From Hyparrhenia diplandra (Eukaryota; Streptophyta; Magnoliopsida; Poales; Poaceae), in assembly GCA_015847255.1 (NCBI GenBank), contig JADLZK010008236.1, positions 1-64,000 on the forward strand: DNA of 64,000 nucleotides, read 5' to 3'. The notes beneath the pieces were generated by a model. That model was not told where the DNA came from. It ran no database searches and saw only the letters and a list, made by a program, of their open reading frames with translations. Both the position numbers and the translations under genes were made by a program. This document shows, in pieces, positions 24,501 through 34,965 of the stretch; the stretch's first letter is position 1; each line of letters starts with the position of its first letter.

Positions 24501-25179
24501 TGGAAAGCTTCGTGGCCTTTATGAGCTTGACCCAGCCGCTGTTCCTGTTGACCTGGCTGCAGCATTTTCTTCTGTTACTGTTGACTCTTACATGTCTCTG
24601 AGCAAGACAGAAAGCTGCACATCTGTTAATGTGACCACTGAAAATAAAAGTTGTAGAATGGATCTGGGAGTCGATGAAATTGCTCAAAAGGAGAATCACA
24701 CTGAAGAGCATATTGGTGGCCGCCCAATGTCTACAGACAATCCTAAAGATATGTGCCCGGAACAAAATACACCCTTAAAGAAAACTGCTGGTGATGCCAA
24801 TGAATTTGGTAATTGCACTCATCAAGGCAGCCTCTCCCCCTACATATACACATATCCTGATTCAGATTTCCACAAATTTGATGAAAGTCGCTCCTATGAG
24901 AAGTTTGAACGTGGACAAGTATGGGCCTTGTACAATGATATTGATAAAATGCCCAAGTTCTATGCCTGGATAAGAAGAGTCAGGGAAGAGCCTTTTAGAG
25001 TTGAGGTGATCTGGGTTGAGGCGTGCCCTAAACAGGATCAGGAGAAAAAGTGGTTGGAGCAGGACCTACCCATCAGCTGTGGCACATTCATTATCCAAAA
25101 ATGGACAGCTAAATATGAGACATGCGATACCTTCTCTCATCGAGTATATTTCAGAGAAACCGCAAAAGCGGGAGCTTGA
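21514..25179 (+). CDS. Large DnaJ-like protein with duplicated zinc ribbon and three DUF3444 domains, copy 4
   Basis: A 1221-residue ORF from ATG 21514 (MVEWNREEAL). The J domain spans residues 67-129 with HPE (21796-21804) for HPD. The Cys4 zinc ribbon is present twice, at residues about 173-194 and 288-309 (CPHC...CDGC). This comes from a 345-bp in-frame tandem duplication that other copies lack. DUF3444 domains follow at residues about 550-760, 796-1005 and from about 1113. The third stops early: compared with copy 5, a one-base loss near 25150 leads to TGA at 25177-25179, while the expected C-terminus (LPHVGEIWAVY...GFYELDPAS) continues in another frame to 25522. It is the most complete member and the best candidate for a working gene. 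Its biochemical role is unknown; DUF3444 has no assigned activity that I know of. Confidence 0.85.
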   Translation: MVEWNREEALRASLIALKKLQNKDFLGARRIALHAQRLYPGLENLSQLLIVCEVYCAAEAKINRDLDWYGILQVDVKADDTVITKNYDRLSYWLHPERNTLPGAEGAFKLVSEAHAILCDRVKRSLYDIKRQHASREVVGNVKQQSGKAHANKCNVAGRMTLSDFTMVFLTICPHCQKRFMYNQRNCLVTCDGCGKNFFAFKMHEQAVPLRKLKKAVPSRFLSAGPNSSRVPLEVLSFQQQAQGVPNQQVQYSKDHATGGNMDSEPLVHARHSKCALSDFTMVFLTICPHCQKQFMYNQRNVLVTCDGCGKNFFAFKMHEKAVPSRFLSAARNSSSRIPPEVISFQQQGVPNQQVQYSKDHATGGNVNSEPLAHATRSDDIKRNGLSRDDREGRLETRSTAIQLLALKNTHSPSPLGEKGAIESIVLHSSDPNVVANKNLDREDVSPVSCHLEGLSKRKQDNCICNSHDTDSCNNKRQRMDNSLSDATLSNGVMFNDNSPGVENQSDEYVPDKMDSQKEENLTIVDYKGKCKEETTRFSHHMHGNPVVTYKIPDFFDFRKLRDFKRIAVGQIWAVYDDHDFMPRVYAKINHIDASNLKVQLTWLEHSTMNEVKTRRTYERLSIACGNFILGETHVLHPFMYLLSHRVSWEKGKNRTSFEIHPRKGQVWALYKESSMPWNSGTDKHQSGNYDVVEVSSLLMNIGVIVYPLVRIEGFVSLFGKAKGKCQILIPSGELFRFSHSIPCYRTNGKEKMGVSKGLLELDTAALPCDYAKAFSPISLGSLNKKRDGELVGVTYLDSEFHNFDEERSHEKFRHGQVWALYSDTNTLPNFYGWLSKVETEPFKVHLTWLKACPQEDVEKLWLEQDMPMGCGKFAIGNSTSECHENCAFSHLVNTGEIGTDCQVKILPKAGEVWAIYKNWSPDWAPSRNNPPTEYAIVEITKCTDASTLFVFLTKVDGHVSVFKPEALKGCLEILPQEYLRFSHRIPSFLLTDENGGKLRGLYELDPAAVPVDLAAAFSSVTVDSYMSLSKTESCTSVNVTTENKSCRMDLGVDEIAQKENHTEEHIGGRPMSTDNPKDMCPEQNTPLKKTAGDANEFGNCTHQGSLSPYIYTYPDSDFHKFDESRSYEKFERGQVWALYNDIDKMPKFYAWIRRVREEPFRVEVIWVEACPKQDQEKKWLEQDLPISCGTFIIQKWTAKYETCDTFSHRVYFRETAKAGA

Positions 25180-25522
25180 AATCCTCCCACATGTTGGCGA
25201 AATCTGGGCTGTCTACATGAACTGGGCACCTGACTGGGTTCCATGCAGTGTTGATGACTGTGAGTTTGCTATCTGCGAGGTCGTTGAGTGCACCGAAGCT
25301 AGCACAAAGCTCACCTTCCTGGCCCAAGTCAGGGGCTACCGATCCGTGTTCAAGCCTGACAAGCAAAGGGGAGTGCTGGAGGTACCTGCCAGGGAGAAGC
25401 TGAGGTTCTCCCACCAGATACCTTATTTCCGCTTGACAGAAGAGGGAGGTGGCAGGCTCCGTGGCTTCTATGAGCTTGATCCTGCTTCCGCCCCCGACGC
25501 CTTCCTGTATGGGGACACCTGA
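25150..25522 (+). pseudogene. Out-of-frame C-terminal DUF3444 remainder of copy 4
   Basis: Reads EKPQKRELEILPHVGEIWAVY to the family C-terminal GFYELDPASAPDAF before the TGA near 25520. It is collinear with copies 1, 3 and 5, so it was the original C-terminus of copy 4. It would be translated only if the upstream one-base break is an assembly error. Confidence 0.75.
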
Positions 25523-26182
25523 TAATGACGACTGACTGGCAAATGCTGAATCAGATTCCTTAGATTATTGAACCAACCTCCGGTTAGCATAATGTCTCAA
25601 GTGTTTGGGCTGTCAATTTATTTTGGTGTACATATATCGCGGTCTCACTGGAACCTTGCGGATATAGTCATGGAGGCGTCTAGGTAGGTTGCTATTTTGT
25701 ACCAGTGCCTGTGGAAAAGGTCTCAGGTGCTGTTGTGCTGGTTACAGCGCTGTTGCTACTGGTTAAGTCAGTTCTGGTTTACCAGGGTCCAGACACTTAT
25801 TATACGTGACAATGTTTATGTTAACTTGTTATATGCTAGTGTGGATCTGTCTGTAGCGCCTCACCACTGCACCGTGGACCGTGGTTTTACTATGGAATCT
25901 TGGATCTGAAACCTGGACAGTTCAGGTTAATATTACTACTATATATACATGGAGTTGTCTGTAATGCCATTACAGTTAGCCCTTGAATGCTGTCTGTGTT
26001 CTGATGCAGCATGCACTGGTGAGTGACTAACTTATGTTACCAAGATAGATAGAAATTTACATTCGCTCCACAGGATGGTTTTGCTTTGCTGCCCGTGTTG
26101 GCGCTGCTTGCTGAATCAAAGTTTAGCTTATGCCATTTTTGTTTGGAATCCAGGTAGCTAGTGTTTGTCAGGGGACGGCGAC

Positions 26183-26267
26183 CACTATTAAGTCCAGAAT
26201 GCTGCATGATGAAATAGGAATTGTCTCACTATTAAGTCCAGAATGCTGCATGATGAAATAGGAATTG
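26183..26267. repeat. Two-copy tandem repeat (41-bp unit, 44-bp period)
   Basis: Identical units starting CACTATTAAGTCCAGAATGC stand at 26183-26223 and 26227-26267, separated by TCT. They mark the junction between copy 4's own flank and the shared 3'-flank module. Confidence 0.9.
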
Positions 26268-27149
26268 CCTGTTGCTATTCTCTGTAGACTGAAGACAGCC
26301 ACACTCTCGTGGTATTGGTATCTCATTGGGTTCTCAGTGTTTATGGCAAGGTGGTTATATGGACTTGACCATTTTTGCCTCATGTAATGTAATTTCTGAT
26401 ACACTTTGCTGCGAATTCGTTGACCTGAAATCTGAAATGTGTGTTTAACTGTCGTTGATATTCATTTTGCGGGTGTTTGTGCCTTTGTGGTTGTGGGGCT
26501 GTTATTCGTTTCCTTTTCTTCACTGTGCATAGGGAGTGACAGGAAATGGTCTTAACAGGATTCAGTAACATAAATATTGCACTAAAAGGCAATGTACCCC
26601 TGAAAGCAACAGGAGAATTAGTGTTTTGGATATAGGATTTCTTTAATCTTAACACGGGATGTACCAATATAATACTCCATCTGGTTACGAATACTCGATG
26701 CTTTAACCAAAATCCGGTAAAACTTTTAAGTTTCTAACTGCTAATATTCTCTTTTCATAGTACCATGCTTTTATTGAACATATTACAACAATATTCTAAG
26801 AGGAAAAGAAATGACCAGGGTCACAACACAAAGACCATAAAAGTCAAAATGACATTTATGTATTTATGATTGGAGAATGGTGAGGGCACTTTTTATTTTG
26901 ACTATAAAATTTCAAGAAAATTCCATTTCCATCCAATTTCCAATCCATCGTCCAAGTTCTCTTGTCGTCCTAGAAAACCGAGAACTCGATTTCCCGTTTC
27001 CGGACATCGCTACCACATAGGGTTGTTGTCACATATAGTACTTAAATGGAATTAGAGGTATTGAAGTCACCATCATAGAATCAAAAATATAAAAAACATA
27101 TAACAAAAACATAGTTTTGCACCAATCCTAACCTCAAACCTCAGTTCTA

Positions 27150-27228
27150 ATTCCCCCCTCCGTTCCAAATTGGAAGTCACGAACCAAAAAAAGTCGAAGG
27201 TGACTTCCAATTTGGAACGGAAGGAGTA
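27150..27228. mobile_element. Short Stowaway-like foldback MITE
   Basis: CTCCGTTCCAAATTGGAAGT (from 27158) is the near-perfect reverse complement of the sequence ending CCAATTTGGAACGGAAGGAG at 27226, with a 19-base loop and TA on the right. The left end is less regular, so the exact boundary is uncertain. Confidence 0.7.
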
Positions 27229-27425
27229 GTAAATAACCTGGATTAATGAATCTCAATGCCATTGTCAAGCAATTTGTTTGTTAATTCTCTCTCTATTTGG
27301 AATTGGATCAAAACCATTTTGTAGACAACAGATAAAAACGCACACTCAGGTGTGGTTACTAATTGACTTCTACAGAGATTATTACAGATATCAAAATGTC
27401 AGACCGCTGATTAGCTCTCGTAACC

Positions 27426-27477
27426 AAAAGGCAACCAATATTTGTTTCAAAAAAAAAAAAAAAAAAAAGGCAACCAA
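27426..27477 (+). mobile_element. Micro-retroinsertion: about 10 bases plus poly(A) with 13-bp target duplication
   Basis: AAAAGGCAACCAA occurs at 27426-27438 and 27465-27477. It encloses TATTTGTTTC and about 16 A. Confidence 0.75.
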
Positions 27478-27489
27478 CACAGGGGCAAA

Positions 27490-28918
27490 ACTGACATTTA
27501 CTGTGCACCACCACCAGCTCCACTCCTCACGCGACACGCGTGCCTACCTTCGCTCTCCTGCTCCACTGCTCACTCCGGCAAAACCCCCATCGGCCGCTGC
27601 CTCGCCGCAGCTGCTGCCCGCCATCCGAGGTGCCCGCAGTAGTCTCGCCGGCGGCCAGCATCACCGACCCTCTGCCGCTCGATCCATCTCCGCTCCGCAC
27701 GCGCGCCACCATCGAGCCAGCCAGCTCCCACCTGGCTCCTGCCTTCCACTGCCGCAAGCAAAACCCCCATTAACGCAATCGGTCGATCGGCCGCTCCGCC
27801 GCTATCTCACCGCAGGTGCTACCCACCCGCCTGCTCCGGTGCGTCCCCGTCGTCATCTCGCCGGCGGCCGGCCGGCATCAAGTCTCCACATCGAGCCAGG
27901 CACAGGTACCGCGCGCGCGCTTCCGGATTGCTGGGGTGGGGCTCCGAAAATGCACGGCCAATGCTAGGCGCCGCTGTGTGATTCCCGACTTCCGAGGCAC
28001 CTTACAGCACTGGTTGAACTCTCTGTTCTGTGCGTTAGCGAAAATTGGGGGAAATTAGATGTTTGCTGGGTTATCTGGATGCATGTGCTTGAAAGGCTTG
28101 CAATTGATGCCCTGAACTGAATTGCCACTAGATCCTCGCTAATTTCTGCGGCTACTAGCTATCAGTGCCTTCCTAGAGTGAGAACCTTGAGTTGTCATAG
28201 GTGCTGCGGCTGTGGATTTGTGGACATGTATACAGGGCTATGTGGATCCTCTCCGATTTCTGCTGGCTGAACTCTTTTGTGTACATACAGGGATATATTT
28301 TCTATTTTCCAAATTCCATTTTGGCCTCTGTGGTTGCTGTATTTGACCAAAGTTCCTTTCGGGGCATGTGGAATTGGAAGCGCAGTGCATTTATTTTTCA
28401 AAATAACTGCTTAAACGATTATACATTGTATGCTTTTTAGAGAACACCAGCAAAGAATTTCTATTGTGTGATTATGTTCCGGGATTCAGGCACTCCCTAG
28501 TACTCATGGATGAATTAAAAGCATCTCATTAGGATTTTTAAACCATAGTCGGATTTGGATCAACTCCTTGCATGATAGAAGTAATTGTACTGTTGGCGCT
28601 TATATATCTGGTCACCATTTAGTTATATCTGGCTTGCCCCAGCCGTGTCCACCTGTCAAATTTACAAGATATCTGGACCTGAATCACTGAGCATTCTTGT
28701 TGCTTATGTTTATTATATCTTGTTAAGACTACTAGTACTAAACTTATAATAGTGAAACTAAATGTAGTAAGTGGCAATAAAGTTTATTTGGAGATGCTGA
28801 ATCTTCATCTGGATGATTAACATCCACACTAAAAGTATTCTTCATGCAGTTTTTCAATTTTCTTTTGCTACTGAGGTTTTCTCAGCACTAACATCCATGG
28901 TTCTTTGTACACATGCAG
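27490..28918 (+). other. Leader exon and leader intron of copy 5
   Basis: The GC-rich leader is homologous to that of copy 3 and ends GGCACAG then GTACCG (donor GT 27906-27907). The acceptor TTTGTACACATGCAG has AG at 28917-28918. The intron from about 28500 is collinear with 13040-13790 except for the solo LTR in copy 3. Confidence 0.6.
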
Positions 28919-29081
28919 GACTTGATGAGCTAGTTCTATTTGTGTTGCATAGATTGATCCAACAGTGTGCATTGCTACTGCTTCAACAGTCTGTTTTGTA
29001 AGAATGGTAGCCAGTGGGTATTAATGTCAGGCTGGTAGCAATATATGTTAAAGGCTATTGGGACAATTTGCTAGTGTTGTG

Positions 29082-32000
29082 ATGGAGTGCAACAAAGAAG
29101 AGGCTTTACATGCCAAAGAAATTGCTTTAAGGAAGCTGAAAACTAGAGACTTCTTGGGTGCCAAAAGGATTGCACTTAAAGCTCAAAAGCTCGATCCAAG
29201 GCTTGATAACTTATCGCAGCTGCTGACTATCTGTGAAGTGCATTGTGCAGCAGAGGTGAAGGTCAATGGATACATGGACTGGTATGGTATCCTCCAAGTC
29301 AAAGCTACTGCTGATGAAACAATCATAAGAAAGGGATATGAGAAACTTGCCCTTTTGCTTCACCCTGGCAAAAATAGTCTTCCTAATGCTCAAGCTGCTT
29401 TCAATTTGGTTTCAGAAGCTCACACAATATTGTGCGATCATGTGAAGCGATCACAATATGACATTAAAAGTCAATGTGGTCCACAAGAAAGGTCAAAGGA
29501 AACTATATGGCCATCAGATGAGACATGGGCAAACCAAAGTGATCTAGTTAAACACATACCACCATCTGATTGTGTAAAGGTGTTTTGGACAATATGCCCA
29601 CACTGCCGAAATAGATTTGTGTACCATCAGAGGAACCTTGTTATCTGCTGTGAAGACTGTGGTAATAACTTTTTTGCATTCAACCTACATGAAGAGGCTG
29701 TTTCCTCAAGGTTCCTTGCTTCTCCAAATAATTCTCAAGTTCCATCTGAAATATTTGCAAGTGAGAAACATGGTGGCCACAATCCACAGGCCCAGGACAG
29801 TAAGCTTTTATCCTACAGGAGGGAATGAGACAATGATGCATGCTAGACAAAGGGATGAACATGTGGAGCAGGATTGCAGGTCTGATGCTGGTCAAGAAGG
29901 TAGCTGCTCAGCGACAAGAAGTGGGGTGGTCGAATGTTTAGCAACAAACCTAATTCACTCTCCTGCACCTTCTGTAATTGAGCGTACAACAAGAAGGATG
30001 ATGCCGGATCCTCCAGATCCACACTTTGGTGCCACCCAGAACTTGAGTAGAGAAGTTGCATCTACAGTGCTAAATGATGCAAGGTCCGACAGTCTTGAGA
30101 GATCAGGTAAGAGAAGGCAAGATGATGGTGCCAACAACAGCCATAGCAGGGACTCCTATAACAAGAGGGTAAAAGGTATAATTCACTCTGCAATGCTGAT
30201 TCCGGTGGTGATAAAGTGTCTAGTGACAATATTGCTGGCACTGACAGTCAATCAGCTGAACATCTCCCAAGCAAAGTGGACAACCAAGGGGATGAAAATG
30301 CAACACATGAAGGCAATCCTAATGATAATATTGCTGGTATTAACAGTCATTCAGCTGAACATTGGCCCAGTAAAGTGGACAGCCAAGGGGATGGAAATGC
30401 AACACATGAACAAAACACTGACCACAGTGATGATAAAGTGTTTAATAGTAGTGTTGCTAGTGCTGACAATCTATCAACTGAACATCTCCATAACAAAGTG
30501 GGCAGACAAGGGGATGGAAATGATATGTTTGTATGCAATGTTAATTCCGGTGAGGATGGAAACACAACATATGATGGCACTGCTATTTGCGGAGACTTTA
30601 AAATGTTTAATGATAGACTTGCTTGTGTTGGCAATCAATCAATTGAGTATCTTTACAGCAGAGCAGATATTCAAAGGGATGGTGATGCAACGCATGAAGG
30701 TAATGCTAATCGCGGCAGAGGTAAAACGTCTAATGATATTGTTGGTTCCAACAATCAGTCATCTGAACATCACCAAAAAGAACTGGACAATCAAGGGGAT
30801 AGAAATGCAACACACAAAGGCAATATGAATTCAGAAGCTACTGATATTGTTGGTGAGAAGAATTGCTATTCCAGGTGCCTCTCCATGCCTGTCCCAAATA
30901 TCTTTGATTTTGAGAAGGTCAGGGATGTCACTTTGTTTGAAGTTGGTCAGATCTGGGCCGTTTATGATAACCTTGATGGCATGCCAAGATTCTATGCTCG
31001 AATATTGCATCTTAATTCTTCAGACTTCAAAGTACATTTGGCTTGGCTGGAGCATGATGCAGTTAATAAAGAAGAGGAGAAATGGACAGATGAAGAACTA
31101 CCTGTTGCTTGTGGAAAATTTAGCTTAAGGAAAACAAGAGATATATCACCGGACAGGTCCATATTCTCTCATATTGTTCAATGGATGGAAGGTAAAGAAG
31201 CAAACTCGTATGTAATATACCCTATTAAGGGTGAGGTTTGGGCTCTTTACAAGGGTTGGAGCATGGAATGGAGCTTAGACGCAGATAACCATAGATCCTA
31301 TGAATATGAAGTTGTGGAAGTCTTGTCAAATATATCAGCAGATGGTGGTGCCACTGTTATGCCACTGGTCAGGATTAAGGGCTTTGTCAGTTTGTTTGCG
31401 ACAGCTAGGGACAAATTCTCATTCACAATACCATCAAGTGAGCTACTCAAGTTTTCTCACAGGATCCCCTTTTATAGGACAACTGGAAACGAAAAAGTTG
31501 GCGTCTCAGGAGGATTTTTGGTACTTGACACTGCAGCTCTCCCCACTGACCTGAATGCAGTATTTCCTTCTGTTACTCTGGAATCTTACATGTGTCCTGA
31601 CAGCATGTTGGCTGATTTGAGAACTGACAACACGAGTGGTAGAGTGATTCCTGGAACTGAACATATTGCTCCAGAGAAAACTCACACATCCTTGCAGAAA
31701 TATTCTTATGGTGTTGTTGAATTTGGTGATGGTTCCTCTCAGCACAACTCCCTTTCCCCCAAAACGTTCACATATCCTAAATCGGCTTTCCACAATTTTG
31801 AAGAACTCCGCTCCTGTGTGAAGTTTTATTGTGGGCAGATATGGGCTTTATACAGTGATATTGACAAGTTCCCCAAGTTCTATGGCTGGGTAAGCAAAGT
31901 CGAGATGGATCCGTTCAAAGTGCATCTGACATGGCTTGAGGCGTGCCCAAAAGAAGAGCAGGAGAAACAGTGGTTGGAGCAAAGGATAGCTCCTGGCTGT

Positions 32001-32450
32001 GGTACATTTCGGGTTACCAGCTGTGTCGACTGGAGGGCCATGTATGACACAACTGATGTGTTCTCTCATGTCGTAAATGCTAGAAAAACCAGGAAAAAGT
32101 TGCAGTTTGAAATCCGCCCTCAAGTTGGTGAGGTTTGGGCCATCTACCTGAACTGGTCGCCTGATTGGGTTCCTTCCAGCAGCGATGAGCACCCTGAGTA
32201 TGCTATAGGTGAGATAAAGTGGCGCTCTAAATCCAGCACGATATTTGAGTTTCTGAGCAAAGTCGATGGCTATGTGGCTGTGTTCAAGCATGATCATCAG
32301 AAGGGAACACTGAACATACCAATGACAGAGAACCTGAGGTTTTCTCATCAGATACCTGCGTTTCGCCTGACCGAAGAAAATGGTGGCGAGCTCCGTGGCT
32401 TCTACGAGCTGGACCCTGCTTCTGTTCCTGACGTCTTTCTATCTGAATGA
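29082..32450 (+). CDS. DnaJ-like protein with zinc ribbon, repeat-expanded linker and two DUF3444 domains, copy 5 (frame-disrupted)
   Basis: The start is ATG 29082 (MECNKEEAL); an in-frame TTG at 29058 is not used. The J domain (residues 66-128) has HPG (29361-29369) for HPD, and a Cys4 ribbon follows (CPHC, CEDC). Two one-base lesions break the frame. An extra base near 29812 causes TGA at 29826; a lost base near 30165 moves reading into the final frame, which ends at 32450. The linker at about 30216-30830 consists of imperfect repeats of roughly 30-40 residues around the theme DNIAG-(10-15 residues)-DNQGDENATHEGN. Two complete DUF3444 domains close the protein (from about 30888 and 31766), ending GFYELDPASVPDVF. 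It is intact apart from two indels, so assembly error remains possible. Confidence 0.78.
30219..30830 (+). repeat. Degenerate in-frame tandem repeat in the linker of copy 5
   Basis: Five or six imperfect units of about 90-120 bases, each containing a QS(A/S/I)EH-like motif and a D.QGD.NATHEG-like motif. Linkers of copies 1 and 3 show one or two related units (DKVCSDN...NATQEGSQ), so copy 5 has an expansion. Confidence 0.75.
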
Positions 32451-32880
32451 GTGACGTTCCTAGAGTTTGGTCTTGTTGACGCTCAGCTGTGTCTGAAGAC
32501 TGTAATAAGAGACTAGAGTTGTCTGCTGTTCTGTTGAACCTCTGAACTTGTAGGGTATGGTAGCCATTGTAGAGTTATCTGTCTGTCCGTCGATGATCAA
32601 CATGCTATATGTCGGAACCATATGCTAAGCTTTGTTCTGCAATCGTACTGTGTGGTATGGTAGCTATTGTTGCAGGCAGTTGCTGTGTGGCTACATTGTT
32701 AATTTGTCTTTGTCCCTCTTCTTTGAACCTCTGCAGTTCCTGTGTGGTGCGAGTTGATTTGAATGTCTGATTTTAAATTCGCTTTTGGGTAAATGAGTTT
32801 GGTTTCAGTCTTGTTTTGCGGGCTTTATTAGACATGCCAAAAGATCATCGACACCACCATGTTCAGTCGTCATTGACTAT
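32451..32880. other. 3' flank of copy 5
   Basis: AT-rich and non-coding, ending the gene array. Repeated GTGTGGTATGGTAGC-like phrases occur. No polyadenylation site was assigned. Confidence 0.4.
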
Positions 32881-32889
32881 TGTTGGCAC

Positions 32890-33220
32890 TGAATCGGCGG
32901 AACTTCCGGTGGACATCCTGAATTCCTGATCGACGACATCTTTGCCTTGCTGGAGATCCCCGCGTCATCTGGTGGCGACGACTGGAGGCTAGCTACATTG
33001 GTCCTGATCCACAATCCTGTTTCAGCGTTCATTTACAAGAGCAGGGGACTCTGAATGGACATGGTTGCCGCCCAGGAGCTGCCTGCGTATGGTGACGTGT
33101 CATGTATGCAGTGACACACTGACAGCCACTGGTGGAGTCGGTACGTTTTTGATCTCACTGGCCCTGCTAAGCTGAGGAAGATGATCATGGAAGACACGAA
33201 GAACTATATTTATGAATGAA
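32890..33220 (+). pseudogene. F-box-like gene relic
   Basis: Broken frames give ESAELPVDIL, then IDDIFALLEIP, then IHNPVSAFIYKSRGL, with stops between. The first two pieces resemble the start of a plant F-box (LPxDIL...IFxLLEIP). No complete ORF remains. The match is short and by eye, so this is tentative. Confidence 0.35.
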
Positions 33221-33990
33221 CACGCAACATTTATCAGACACCATTAGAAGACACCTCTGGAGAGAACAGGAAGAAGTCAAAGACGAGGGTCCTGTGGGCG
33301 ATGAGGACGATCCAGAGCGTGATCCTTCAGACTCTGAAGTTCAGAGTTCATTGAGGAAACGGTTAGGCTAGCGAGCGTCCGGACAGATCTTGCCCAAGTC
33401 CAGATGCCCACGCCAGCTTCCGGCTTCGTACGGTGAGCGTGGGTCCCGAACTCGTTGCTTGTGGTGAGGATGGAAGCCAAAAGCAGATCCAATGAACCAG
33501 AAACCGTGTGATGGATTGGATCAAATCACTCAATAACTTTACTGAAAGAAAAATAGGACTAAATAAAAATGCATGTTCTCGCTTCACAAGCAAAAATATT
33601 ATTACAAAACAACCTGTCCATATTTGTAATACATATATTTTAGATGCACGAGAAAATTGTTTTATAGGCTAAAAAGAAAAGCTCTACATCAAGAGAAAAT
33701 TGTTATAGCTTCATAAGGAAAATATCTCCGCTTTACGAAAAATTTTGTTTCAAATTGAGGAGAAATATGTTTTGGAGTCCAGAAGATAAACTTTTGAACC
33801 TTAAAAAAAATAAGTGGGGTTCCAACAAGGACCCATTTTTAAGGACCCTGAATGAGCTAGAGTCATTTTTTGGATGAACCGAGCAAAACAAAAGTGGCTT
33901 CTTTCTAGTCCTGTCCCCTAAATTAACACAGATTATTATAAATAAAAGTTCCATTGAGACTTTTATTTCTAAATGTTTTTGAAAAACGAC
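33221..33990. other. Spacer without recognisable gene
   Basis: AT-rich from about 33500. Short ORFs only, no repeat family recognised. Confidence 0.4.
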
Positions 33991-33992
33991 CT

Positions 33993-34680
33993 TAGAGCGT
34001 CTCCAGTGGAGGCTCCCAAATTAAGCCCTCAAATTTTTATTTGAGGGCTAGATTAAAAATAGAGGCCCAAATTCACTTCACACTCCATTGGGGAAAAAAT
34101 AGAGGCCCCTATCTCGCAGGGGAGTCCCACGCGGACTGCGGCTTCTATACGATTCCCGACGGTAGTACCGTGCTGCCCGCTGCCGGTCTCGGTGCCCGCC
34201 GGCGCTCGATGCGCGCCGGTGTCTAAACGCGCCCGTGTTGGCGTCGCCCGTCCGCGCCCGCCCGTGCTGGCCCACGAGAAATCACGCTGCGTCGTGGCCC
34301 GGCCCCGACCAGCACGTCTCTGCGCCCCGCCCGACTCGACACCAGCGCCACTAGCGTAGCCACTACCGCGGCCGGGCGCAGCATCCTATTTCTTGGCGGC
34401 GCGCGGAGGAGTAGGAGGGTACAAGGCGCAAAAGTTGTGGCGTCTAGTGAGGGCGGCGCGTTGCTTCCTCCAGCGACGGGAAGGGGAAAGGGGAGAGGAA
34501 AAAGTGGGGTGGGATCCACTGATAAGGGGTTTCGGATCTAGGGACTTGAGACTATAATTTAAGGTGACATGCAAATTGAGGGTTCATGTAGGGCTCCACT
34601 TTGGAGTTGAGTTTTTACTCTAACTCCTAAAATTTAGGTAAGGACCCAAGTAGGTCCTCCACCGGAGTTGTTCCCCAAAC
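33993..34680. mobile_element. GC-rich DNA-transposon-like segment with imperfect inverted ends
   Basis: The left end GCGTCTCCAGTGGAGGCTCC (from about 33997) resembles the reverse complement of the right end, GGTCCTCCACCGGAGTTGTT (34653-34672). The core is unusually GC-rich with an abrupt composition change, as in elements that carry captured gene pieces. No transposase and no clear target duplication is visible, so the class is unassigned. Confidence 0.4.
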
Positions 34681-34965
34681 CCCCCCAAACCCCCAACCCC
34701 CAAAACAAATAGGGCGTAAATATTATTATGGTTCCACTACTTTAAAACCAATGTTCTACCAAAGCCTTTGGTAGTGCTCCATAAAACAATAAATACAAGT
34801 TTTTTATGAATACAATAAATACAAGTTGTACGAAGGGTAAAAAAACTAAAAAAAAGGAGAGGAAGAAATAAGATATCTGCAAAAGACTTCTATTAAATAC
34901 ATACAAACTAGCTCTAGCCAGTTGGTGTGTTCGCATAAGAGATCGATTATTCATGATGGCCACCG

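Larger units (their letters stand above)
25523..27480. other. Spacer after copy 4 with third copy of the 3'-flank module
   Basis: The first 600 bases are the unique 3' flank of copy 4. A 44-bp-period tandem duplication (26183-26267) leads directly into the third copy of the shared 3'-flank module (from about 26268), here with no coding remnant in front of it. The module runs to about 26780. A small MITE and a micro-retroinsertion lie further right. No gene is seen. Confidence 0.55.

Noticed and set aside
34680..34705. Telomere-like C-rich run (CCCAAACCCC)
   Set aside because: Only about three irregular units, not a telomeric repeat array.
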